Assembly: GCA_009773995.1 (NCBI GenBank)
Contig: VSMY01000034.1
Span: 1-22,005 of the forward strand
Direction of reading: 5' to 3'
From: Oscillibacter sp.
GTDB lineage: Bacteria > Bacillota > Clostridia > Oscillospirales > Oscillospiraceae
DNA: 22,005 bases
This document shows positions 5,844 through 12,010 of the stretch, in pieces. The stretch's first letter is position 1. Each line of letters opens with the position of its first letter. The notes under the pieces are model-generated. The model did not search any database and was not told the DNA's origin. It was given only the letters and a program-made list of their open reading frames with translations. The position numbers and the translations under genes were made by a program.

Positions 5844-6442
5844 AACAGCAGACCGTTCCCATTGAAAAGCGGGCCCTTCAGGCGGCGTCCCTCATCGGCT
5901 TCGCCATCTGCGCGGCGGTGGCCGTCTGGGGTTGGCAGACGGGGGTCCTGACCTCCCAGGAGAAGCTCCAGGAGCTGGTGACGAAATGGGGCCCCGCCGG
6001 GGCGCTGCTGTTCACCGTCTTCCAGGCGGTGCAGGTGGTGGTGCCCATCCTGCCGGGGGGCCTGGGGTGCCTGGTGGGGGTGTTGCTCTTCGGGCCCATT
6101 TGGGGCTTTACGTACAACTACGTGGGCATCTGCGTCGGTTCCCTTCTGGCCTTCGCCGTGGCGAAGAACTGCGGGCGGCCCCTGCTGTACCTGCTGTTCT
6201 CCGAGAAGACCATTGAAAAATACGACGCCTGGACCGAGAAGCGGGACCGCTTCGCCAAGCTCTTCTTTTGGTCCATCTTCCTGCCCATCGCCCCGGACGA
6301 CTTTCTCTGCTACCTGGCGGGCACCACCAGCATGACCTGGAAGCGGTATACCGCCATTATCCTCCTGGGGAAGCCCTTCAACATCGCCCTGTACAGCATG
6401 GGCCTGGTGGCCCTGTGGAAGGTGCTGTTCCCCGGCTTTTGA
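5840..6442 (+). CDS. TVP38/TMEM64 (VTT, DedA-like) membrane protein
   Basis: This 200-aa integral membrane protein starts with a helix at about residues 15-30, followed by a VTT-type core. Family features include the re-entrant glycine-rich segment GPIWGFTYNYVG (about 90-101), the following FAVAKNCGRP, and the later IFLPIAPDDFLCYLAGTTS segment. DedA/VTT proteins are linked to lipid scrambling or flipping and membrane homeostasis; lying between two lipid glycosyltransferases, it may move the glycolipid or its carrier across the membrane (inference). Its ATG overlaps the stop of the first glycosyltransferase, so it is translationally coupled to it. Confidence 0.88.
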   Translation: MKQQTVPIEKRALQAASLIGFAICAAVAVWGWQTGVLTSQEKLQELVTKWGPAGALLFTVFQAVQVVVPILPGGLGCLVGVLLFGPIWGFTYNYVGICVGSLLAFAVAKNCGRPLLYLLFSEKTIEKYDAWTEKRDRFAKLFFWSIFLPIAPDDFLCYLAGTTSMTWKRYTAIILLGKPFNIALYSMGLVALWKVLFPGF

Positions 6443-6496
6443 AAAATTTACCGTCATAGCCTGGCGGTTCACGTGTAAAACTGAGACTGCTGAAAA

Positions 6497-6517
6497 AAGC
6501 GGACAACCCGTCCGCTT
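6497..6517. terminator. Hairpin after the VTT gene, better as a reverse-strand terminator
   Basis: AAGCGGAC (6497-6504) / GTCCGCTT (6510-6517) is a perfect 8-bp stem with an AACCC loop. On the forward strand the tail (GGATTTG) is poor; on the reverse strand it is followed by a T-run (TTTTTTC, counting the stem's last T bases). It may attenuate between the VTT gene and the second glycosyltransferase. The rest of 6443-6657 is GC-rich leader without another recognised element. Confidence 0.4.
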
Positions 6518-6657
6518 GGATTTGTGCGCCCAAAATGGGGCAGCCACTGTGAAAAACCGGCGGGCCGCGGGCCGGAAAACCGCGGTGCACCAGCGAGCGG
6601 AAAACCTGGGCCCCCGGACGCGGACACAGGCGCAAACCACTGGAGCAAGGAGGCTGT

Positions 6658-7743
6658 ATGCGGATTTACATTTACAGCGGTGGCGAGAAAATCGTCGGCC
6701 GCAGCGGCGTGGGACAGGCCATCCGGCACCAGCGGGAGTGCCTCCGGCGCTCCGGGGTGCCCACCACGGACCGCTGGACGGCGGACGCCGCCGCCGTCCA
6801 TGTGAACACCATCCTGCCGGACTCCGTGCTGGCCGCCCTGGGGGCCAAGCTCCGGGGGAAAAAGGTGGTCTGGTACGGCCACTCCACCATGGAGGACTTC
6901 CGCTCCTCCTTCAAGGGCTCCAACGCCCTGGCCCCCCTGTTCAAGCGCTGGATCACCTTCTGCTACGGCCTGGGGGACGTGGTGCTGACCCCCACGGAGT
7001 ACTCCCGGAAGCTGCTGGAGGGCTACGGGCTGAAAAAGCCGGTATACAGCATCTCCAACGGCGTGGACACGGAATTTTTCAAGCCGGACCCCGCCGCCCG
7101 TTCCGTCCTCCGGGCCCGATACGGGTTAGGGGAGGACGAGAAGGTGGTGGTCTCCGTGGGCCACATGATCGCCCGGAAGGGCCTGCCCGAGTTTTTGGAG
7201 CTGGCCCGGAGCATCCCGGAGGCGAAATTCCTCTGGTTCGGCTGGACGAGCCCCAAGCTCATCCCTCAGGAGATCGTCCGTGCCATTCAGGAGGCCCCGG
7301 ACAACGTGATCTTCCCCGGCTTCGTGGGCCGGGAGGAGCTGCGGGAAGCCTATCAGGGGGCGGACGTGTTCGCCTTCCTCAGCCATGAGGAGACGGAGGG
7401 CATCGTGGTGCTGGAGGCCCTGGCCTGCGGCGTGCCCACGGTGCTCCGGGACATCCCCGTTTACGACGGCTGGCTGGAGCACGGGAAGAACGTATACAAG
7501 GCGGCGGAGCAGGACGCGTTTCAGCGGACCGTGTCCGGCCTGCTGAACCACAGCCTCCCGGACCTCACCGCCGCCGGGCGGGCCGTGGCGGAGTCCCGGA
7601 GCCTGGAGCAGGTGGGGCGGCGGCTGAAGGCCATCTACCTGGAGCAGCGGGTTCTGCCGCCCCTGCCCGCCGCCCTGCCCCAGACGCTGGCGTTCTCGGG
7701 AGACGCGGGGCCCCTCAGCGGCCCGCGCACCCTGAAAAACTGA
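6658..7743 (+). CDS. Second GT4 glycosyltransferase, LafB/CpoA/DgdA-like
   Basis: This 361-aa GT-B enzyme starts MRIYIYSGGEKIVGRSGVGQ, the N-terminal signature of the enzymes that add the second sugar to monoglycosyl-diacylglycerol (CpoA/LafB group). The donor-binding GHMIARKG lies at 168-175 (R173, K174) and the EX7E pair is E245/E253 in HEETEGIVVLE. The last 30 or so residues after the fold are proline-rich and probably disordered. The ATG at 6658 has CAAGGAGG 5 nt upstream. A 215-bp gap separates it from the VTT gene, so it may have its own promoter, but the shared strand and family support one pathway. Sugar specificity is not determined. Confidence 0.85.
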   Translation: MRIYIYSGGEKIVGRSGVGQAIRHQRECLRRSGVPTTDRWTADAAAVHVNTILPDSVLAALGAKLRGKKVVWYGHSTMEDFRSSFKGSNALAPLFKRWITFCYGLGDVVLTPTEYSRKLLEGYGLKKPVYSISNGVDTEFFKPDPAARSVLRARYGLGEDEKVVVSVGHMIARKGLPEFLELARSIPEAKFLWFGWTSPKLIPQEIVRAIQEAPDNVIFPGFVGREELREAYQGADVFAFLSHEETEGIVVLEALACGVPTVLRDIPVYDGWLEHGKNVYKAAEQDAFQRTVSGLLNHSLPDLTAAGRAVAESRSLEQVGRRLKAIYLEQRVLPPLPAALPQTLAFSGDAGPLSGPRTLKN

Positions 7744-7779
7744 GGCTCCGCCGCGCCGAGGCGGCGGCCGGAAAAAACG

Positions 7780-7809
7780 AACGCCGGAAGGAGGAATCCT
7801 TCCGGCGTT
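7780..7809. terminator. Bidirectional terminator between convergent genes
   Basis: AACGCCGGAAGGA (7780-7792) / TCCTTCCGGCGTT (7797-7809), a perfect 13-bp stem with a GGAA loop, lies between the second glycosyltransferase and yigZ. The reverse-strand side continues CGTTTTTTCC and the forward side ends in TTT. Confidence 0.85.
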
Positions 7810-7831
7810 TCATGGCTGTGCGCACAGGTTC

Positions 7832-8470
7832 TTAAAGCGATTCCCTCGGCCCCGGTAAGTACTCCTCTCCGGCGGGGACCATGGCGAGCTTCCCGGCGGA
7901 GAGCTCCGTCAGCCGGGCGGCGAAGGTTTCCGCCCCGGACCCCGTAAAGGCCGCGTGCAACGTCACCTCCGCCCCGTAGTCCGCGTCCCGGAGGACGCCC
8001 CCCTGGGCGGCGATTTCCAGCTTCACCCGCTCCAAAAGCGGATAGGGGCAGGGCACGTCCCAGAGGGTCCACAGGCTCACCCAGGCGGCGCCCGCCGCCT
8101 CCAGGCCGTCCCTGGCCCCCCGGCCATAGGCCCGGGTCAGCCCCCCGGCCCCCAGCAGCACGCCGCCGAAGTACCGGGTGACCACGCAGCAGACGTTGAC
8201 GATCTCCTGGCGCTGGAAGACGTTCAGCATGGGCTGGCCCGCGGTGCCCTGGGGCTCCCCGTCGTCGGAGTAGCGGACCACGCCGCCCTCCCGCAGGAGG
8301 TAGCACCAGCAGTGGTGCCGGGCGTCGTAGTGCTTTTTGCGGATCTCCTCGATTCTCGCCCGGGCCTCCGCCTCGGTCTCCACCCGCCAGAGGTTCGTGA
8401 TGAAGCGGGAGCGCTTTTCGGTGAACTCGGTCTCCGCGTCTGTGAAAGGCACCCGGTAGCCGTCACTCAT
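7832..8470 (-). CDS. yigZ: YigZ/IMPACT family protein
   Basis: This 212-aa protein has the UPF0029/IMPACT signature. GEPQGTAGQPML and VVTRYFGGVLLGAGGLTRAY are the conserved blocks, followed by a smaller ferredoxin-like C-terminal domain (from about residue 140). Bacterial members are widespread and of uncertain function; the eukaryotic relative IMPACT affects GCN2 signalling, and a translation-linked role in bacteria is only suggested. The start is supported by AGGAGG 7 nt upstream. It overlaps the preceding XRE regulator gene by 4 bp (ATGA), so the two are co-transcribed and probably translationally coupled. Confidence 0.92.
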   Translation of the reverse strand: MSDGYRVPFTDAETEFTEKRSRFITNLWRVETEAEARARIEEIRKKHYDARHHCWCYLLREGGVVRYSDDGEPQGTAGQPMLNVFQRQEIVNVCCVVTRYFGGVLLGAGGLTRAYGRGARDGLEAAGAAWVSLWTLWDVPCPYPLLERVKLEIAAQGGVLRDADYGAEVTLHAAFTGSGAETFAARLTELSAGKLAMVPAGEEYLPGPRESL

Positions 8471-8712
8471 GGCTGGGCCTCCTGTTCGGAGGAGGGCGGC
8501 AGCATGTCCCGGACGTCGGTCCTCCCGGCCAGGTAATCCAGGTTCACCTGGAAGTGGTCCGCCAGGGCGCAGAAAACCTCAAAGCTGGGAAAGCCCTCTC
8601 CGAGTTCAAACCTCTGGTAGTTCCGCACGACAAGATTAATTGCCTTTGCCGTTTGCACTTGAGTTTCTTTTTTCTCCTTGCGAAGAATTTTTAGTCTTTT
8701 TCCAATTTCCAT
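8467..8712 (-). CDS. XRE-type helix-turn-helix regulator
   Basis: This protein of about 81 aa starts MEIGKRLKILRKEKKETQVQ and folds as a Cro/CI-type five-helix domain (about residues 3-60): the TQVQTAKAINLVVRNYQRFE stretch is the helix-turn-helix, followed by PSFEVFCALADHFQVNLDYL. A short acidic tail follows. The ATG at 8712 is chosen because AAGTGGTGA lies upstream; an in-frame ATG at 8730 falls inside the promoter region. The gene is divergent from a 70-aa protein gene, with an 11-bp inverted repeat between them, so it probably represses itself and its neighbour. Downstream is yigZ in the same operon. The ligand is unknown. Confidence 0.88.
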   Translation of the reverse strand: MEIGKRLKILRKEKKETQVQTAKAINLVVRNYQRFELGEGFPSFEVFCALADHFQVNLDYLAGRTDVRDMLPPSSEQEAQP

Positions 8713-8723
8713 ATAGTCACCAC

Positions 8724-8769
8724 TTGACATGCTAATATTAACGTGTTATACTAACGTCAATATTAGCAT
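8724..8769. promoter_or_regulatory. Divergent promoter region with an 11-bp perfect inverted-repeat operator
   Basis: ATGCTAATATT (8729-8739) and AATATTAGCAT (8759-8769) are perfect inverse copies with 19 bp between them. A forward promoter, TTGACA (8724-8729), 17-bp spacer, TATACT (8747-8752), runs through the dyad toward the 70-aa gene. A weaker reverse promoter, TTGACG (8760-8755), 17-bp spacer, TATTAG (8737-8732), points to the XRE gene. Binding to the dyad would block both. Confidence 0.7.
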
Positions 8770-8786
8770 ATTTGGGGGAATTTTCA

Positions 8787-8999
8787 ATGTCCGACTTCAT
8801 GCTCTGGCTCTACGCCAACTACATCAAGCCCCAGGTGGACGCCGCCCTCCGGGACCCCTGCGCCTGTCCGCTGGACACGCTGCAAAACGAGCTGTGCGAG
8901 GCGCAGAGGCGGGACCTGGACAAGGCCCTGGAGTTCACCGCCATCCAGGCGTTCCTCTTAGGGCTCCGCACCGGGGAGGGGCTGGCTGCTACTCGATAA
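8787..8999 (+). CDS. Small conserved-looking hypothetical protein, 70 aa
   Basis: The protein begins MSDFMLWLYANYIKPQVDAA and is mainly amphipathic helix, ending FLLGLRTGEGLAATR. There is no signal peptide or membrane span, and I do not recognise a named family. The ATG at 8787 has GGGGGAA 6 nt upstream; an in-frame TTG at 8772 lies within that site. It has its own strong promoter facing the XRE regulator gene and overlaps the 3' end of the convergent hflX by 11 bp, which leaves no room for a terminator. The regulator's target is probably this protein (inference). Confidence 0.75.
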   Translation: MSDFMLWLYANYIKPQVDAALRDPCACPLDTLQNELCEAQRRDLDKALEFTAIQAFLLGLRTGEGLAATR

Positions 9000-10257
9000 A
9001 CTCCGCCACCCGCCCCAGGGTCCTGGGGGAACAAACCGCCGTCACGTCGATGGTCTCCGTATACTCCACTTTCTCCACCTTGGCCTCCTTGTAAAGAAGG
9101 TCCAACAGGCCCCCCTGGTCATAGGGCAGGCGGATCGTCACCCGGCGGGAGCCCTTGTCCAGCCGCCGGGCGATCATCTCCAGCAGCTTGTCCACGCCCT
9201 CGCCGCTTTTGGCGGAGACGGCGCAGATGTCCTCCCCGTGGGGCATGATCTCCCCTGGGGGCAGGAGGTCCGCTTTGTTGAACACGTCGATGCGGGGCAG
9301 TTCCCCCGCCCCCAGCTCCTGAATCAGGTTTTCCACCACCTGGGCCTGTCCCTGCCAGTCTTCGCTGGACACGTCGATGACGTGGAGCAGAAGGTCCGCG
9401 TATTCCAGCTCCTCCAGCGTGGCCTTGAAGGCCTCGACGAGCTGGTGGGGGAGCTTGCGGATGAAGCCCACGGTGTCGCTGAGGACCGCGTCACAGGCAT
9501 CGCTGACGTGGAGGAGGCGGCTGGTGGTGTCCAGGGTGTCGAAGAGCCGGTTGTTGGCGGGGATGCCCGCCCCGGTGAGGCGGTTTAAGAGGGTGGATTT
9601 CCCGGCGTTGGTGTAGCCCACCAGGGCCACCACCGGGATTTCGTTCTTCCGCCGCTGCCGCCTTTGGGTGTTCCGCACCCGGCGCACGTCCTCCAGGTCC
9701 TCCCGGAGCTTGTCGATTTTCCGGTGGATGTGCCGCCGGTCCGTCTCCAGCTGGGTTTCGCCGGGGCCCTTGGAGCCGATGGGCCCGCTGCCGCTGGTGC
9801 CCGCCTGGCGCTCCAGGTGGGTCCACATGCCGGTGAGGCGGGGCAGCAGGTATTGATATTGGGCCAGCTCCACCTGGAGGCGGCCCTCCCTGGTCCGGGC
9901 CCGCTGGGCGAAGATGTCCAGAATGAGGCCGCAGCGGTCCAGGACCTGGACCCCCAGCAGCTCCGTCAATACCCGGAGCTGGGAAGGGGACAGGTCGTTG
10001 TCGAAGATGACCATGGTGGCCTCGGTGTTTTCACAGTAGAGCTTCACCTCGGCGCACTTGCCCTCGCCGATGAAGGTCCGGGGGTCCGGGCTGTTCCGGT
10101 TCTGGAGGACGATGCCTACGGTCTCGCCCCCGGCGGTCTCCACCAGGGCGGAGAGCTCCTCCAGGGTGTCGTCGTCCGCCGTTTCCTCCCGCCCCAGCAC
10201 CGGGGAGTTCAGGCCCACCAGGACCACCTTGTCTCGAATCTTGTCTGTCTCTCGCAT
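8989..10257 (-). CDS. hflX: GTPase HflX
   Basis: This 422-aa GTPase binds the large ribosomal subunit and in other bacteria rescues or splits stalled or heat-damaged ribosomes. An N-terminal HflX domain (about 10-200) includes FIGEGK (62-67) and the GSGPIGSKGPGETQLETDRR loop (156-175). The G domain follows: G1 GYTNAGKS (214-221), G3 DTVG (261-264), G4 NKAD (327-330) and G5 SAKSGEG (around 350). The C-terminal domain ends VAEFIE. The start has AAGGAAGT upstream. It lies 16 bp after the flavin-reductase-like gene and is probably co-transcribed with it. Confidence 0.96.
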   Translation of the reverse strand: MRETDKIRDKVVLVGLNSPVLGREETADDDTLEELSALVETAGGETVGIVLQNRNSPDPRTFIGEGKCAEVKLYCENTEATMVIFDNDLSPSQLRVLTELLGVQVLDRCGLILDIFAQRARTREGRLQVELAQYQYLLPRLTGMWTHLERQAGTSGSGPIGSKGPGETQLETDRRHIHRKIDKLREDLEDVRRVRNTQRRQRRKNEIPVVALVGYTNAGKSTLLNRLTGAGIPANNRLFDTLDTTSRLLHVSDACDAVLSDTVGFIRKLPHQLVEAFKATLEELEYADLLLHVIDVSSEDWQGQAQVVENLIQELGAGELPRIDVFNKADLLPPGEIMPHGEDICAVSAKSGEGVDKLLEMIARRLDKGSRRVTIRLPYDQGGLLDLLYKEAKVEKVEYTETIDVTAVCSPRTLGRVAEFIE

Positions 10258-10273
10258 AGTACTTCCTTATTTG

Positions 10274-10792
10274 TTATTTGGCGGACCAGGCCTCCACAAT
10301 TTCGCCGGTATAGGCCCGGTGCCAGCCGCCCTTGGCCCCATAGCTGGGCAGGATCTTCTCCTCCCCGGCGGGGAGGACGCGGGCGGGCTCCAGGTCCTGG
10401 GCGTAGAGCTTCCGGCAGACCAGGACCACTTCCGCCTCCTCGAAGAAGGGGGCGCCGTGCTTTCCGGTTCGGACCGTCAGGCCGCAGGCCTTGATTTTGT
10501 CCATGTCCCGGCCGCTCTTCGTGCCGCAGAGGGCCATGGCGTCCTTCCGGTCCTTCGGGAGGACGGAGACGGTGAAATATTCCTGTTCCTCCATAAATTG
10601 GTAGGTGTAGCGCTCCGGCCGCACGTAGACGGTGCAGGTCTGGAGGCCCCACAGCCGTCCCGCCTGGCACCAGCCGATGGTCATGGTGTTGCAGCGGTCC
10701 GCCGTTCCGGCGGTGAGCAGGGCGTTTTCCGCCCCCAGGGCCGGGAGAAGCTCCCGGACGGCGGCTTGGGAATCGGTGAGATGTAAGCGCAT
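10274..10792 (-). CDS. Flavin reductase-like (FMN-binding split barrel) protein
   Basis: This 172-aa protein of the flavoredoxin/flavin reductase-like split-barrel fold probably binds FMN. The segment NTMTIGWCQAGRLWGLQTCT (about 35-54), then VYVRPERYTYQFM and FTVSVLP, match the flavin-binding strand and loop pattern of that family. Its redox partner is unknown. The gene has GGAG near the start, a good promoter at 10853-10826, and is followed after 16 bp by hflX. Confidence 0.85.
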   Translation of the reverse strand: MRLHLTDSQAAVRELLPALGAENALLTAGTADRCNTMTIGWCQAGRLWGLQTCTVYVRPERYTYQFMEEQEYFTVSVLPKDRKDAMALCGTKSGRDMDKIKACGLTVRTGKHGAPFFEEAEVVLVCRKLYAQDLEPARVLPAGEEKILPSYGAKGGWHRAYTGEIVEAWSAK

Positions 10793-10825
10793 GGCGGAGG
10801 ACTCCTTTCTAAGTTCACTGTTTCC

Positions 10826-10853
10826 AGTATATGCGTTTTCTGGAAAAACGCAA
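10826..10853 (-). promoter_or_regulatory. Promoter of the flavin reductase-hflX operon, with inverted repeat in its spacer
   Basis: On the reverse strand TTGCGT (10853-10848), a 16-bp spacer and TATACT (10831-10826). The 7-bp inverted repeat GCGTTTT / AAAACGC (10833-10839 / 10845-10851) overlaps the -35 and spacer and may be an operator. Confidence 0.6.
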
Positions 10854-10870
10854 CGGGAAATTTGGATAGT

Positions 10871-11494
10871 TCACGGGTCCAGCGCCCGGATTTCCTCCTG
10901 GAGGTTCTCCAAAAACCGGGCGGCGTGGCCGCCGTCCATCTGGGTGTGGTGGAACTGGAAGGAGACGGGCAGCGTGGCCCGCCGCAGCTTCTTCCGGACC
11001 TTCCCCCAGACCAGGAAGGGGTTGTTGTAAAACCCGGCGTAGATGTTCACCGCCCCGTCGAGCTCCGTCTGGGGCAGGGCGGAGGTTCCAATCACCATGT
11101 AATCGCCGTCCAGGTCGTAGGGACTCCCGGTCTCCCGCACCTGGGCGGTCAGGGTCAGGTAGTCCCGCCGGAATTGGTCCAGGCTTTCGGAGAAGGGAAT
11201 GTCACAAGTGGCGATGCCGCCGTCCCGGAGGGCCGCCACCGTGTTGACGGCCAGGTTCTCGTAGCGGACCAGCTTGTCCCCCGCCGGGAGGGTGTAGAAC
11301 TCCTCTGCCCGGGCGGCGGCTTTGCCAATGCACCAGCACAGCAGCAGGTTGAATTTCGAGCCCGGTTTGCGGCTCAGCCGTACCAGCCGAGTGACGTCCA
11401 GGGTTTTGGTCAGCGTCACCATGGGCATGGGGGCCTTCATCCACAGCGCAAAGGCCGCCGCCCGGTTTGTTTGGGTGGGATCTAGTTCTTCCAT
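10871..11494 (-). CDS. Chloramphenicol acetyltransferase-fold (CatA-like) acyltransferase
   Basis: This 207-aa protein has the type A chloramphenicol acetyltransferase layout. The catalytic motif HHTQMDG lies at 182-188, with H183 the likely catalytic base and D187 the structural partner. It is slightly shorter than classic CatA (about 215-220 aa). Proteins of this kind with divergent sequence often have unknown substrates, so chloramphenicol resistance should not be assumed. The ATG at 11494 is chosen because GAGGAGG lies 5 nt upstream; the frame extends further upstream but through the rpmE terminator. It follows rpmE on the same strand, beyond that terminator. Confidence 0.85.
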   Translation of the reverse strand: MEELDPTQTNRAAAFALWMKAPMPMVTLTKTLDVTRLVRLSRKPGSKFNLLLCWCIGKAAARAEEFYTLPAGDKLVRYENLAVNTVAALRDGGIATCDIPFSESLDQFRRDYLTLTAQVRETGSPYDLDGDYMVIGTSALPQTELDGAVNIYAGFYNNPFLVWGKVRKKLRRATLPVSFQFHHTQMDGGHAARFLENLQEEIRALDP

Positions 11495-11529
11495 GGTTCC
11501 TCCTCTCCGGCTTCCGGGACGGAAGCGCG

Positions 11530-11563
11530 AAAAAGAGCGCGCCGCAGCTACGGCGCGCTCTTT
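11530..11563 (-). terminator. Terminator of rpmE
   Basis: AAAGAGCGCGCCG (11532-11544) / CGGCGCGCTCTTT (11551-11563), a perfect 13-bp stem with a 6-nt loop. Read on the reverse strand it ends in TTTTT. It lies 20 bp after the rpmE stop. Confidence 0.88.
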
Positions 11564-11583
11564 CGAATGTGACAGTGTCTGGC

Positions 11584-11787
11584 TTATTTGTCCAGGCCGA
11601 ACCTCTTGTTGAACTTCGCGACCCGGCCGCCGGTGTCCACCAGCTTCTGCTTGCCGGTGAAGAAGGGGTGACACTTAGAGCAGACTTCCACCTTGATATC
11701 CTTCTTGGTAGAACCTGTCTCAATCACATTACCGCAGGCGCATGTAATCGTAGTCTGCTGATAATTGGGATGGATTCCTTCCTTCAT
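11584..11787 (-). CDS. rpmE: 50S ribosomal protein L31, zinc-ribbon form
   Basis: This 67-aa protein starts MKEGIHPNYQ, the standard L31 N-terminus, and ends FNKRFGLDK. Cysteines in TCACGN and EVCSKCHPFF give the zinc-ribbon (C+) form, whereas the C- paralogue used under zinc limitation lacks them. It binds the 50S central protuberance and forms a subunit bridge. The ATG at 11787 is chosen because AAAGGGGTGA sits 8 nt upstream; the in-frame GTG at 11799 lies inside that site. It has its own promoter and terminator. Confidence 0.97.
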   Translation of the reverse strand: MKEGIHPNYQQTTITCACGNVIETGSTKKDIKVEVCSKCHPFFTGKQKLVDTGGRVAKFNKRFGLDK

Positions 11788-11851
11788 TGCTCTGTTCACC
11801 CCTTTCTAAAACGAACTCCGCCGCGCAGCTTTCACCGCAACAGCAACTGTC

Positions 11852-11880
11852 AGTATAGCACGGCGGTTTTTAAATTGCAA
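11852..11880 (-). promoter_or_regulatory. Promoter of rpmE
   Basis: On the reverse strand TTGCAA (11880-11875), a 17-bp spacer and TATACT (11857-11852). The leader to the rpmE ATG is about 60 nt. Confidence 0.7.
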
Positions 11881-11923
11881 GCCTTTTCTTCGAATTGGGG
11901 AAGTTTATTTTTTCGGGGCCCTG

Positions 11924-11952
11924 TTGATTTTCCCCGCCGTCCGGTATATGAT
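11924..11952 (+). promoter_or_regulatory. Promoter of the MMPL exporter operon
   Basis: TTGATT (11924-11929), a 17-bp spacer and TATGAT (11947-11952). It rules out the earliest in-frame TTG (11924) as a translation start and fits a start at 12011. Confidence 0.6.
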
Positions 11953-12010
11953 AAAAAATGTAAATTTTACGAATCCCCGCGTTCCGGGGACAGGAAAGGA
12001 AGAGGAATTC

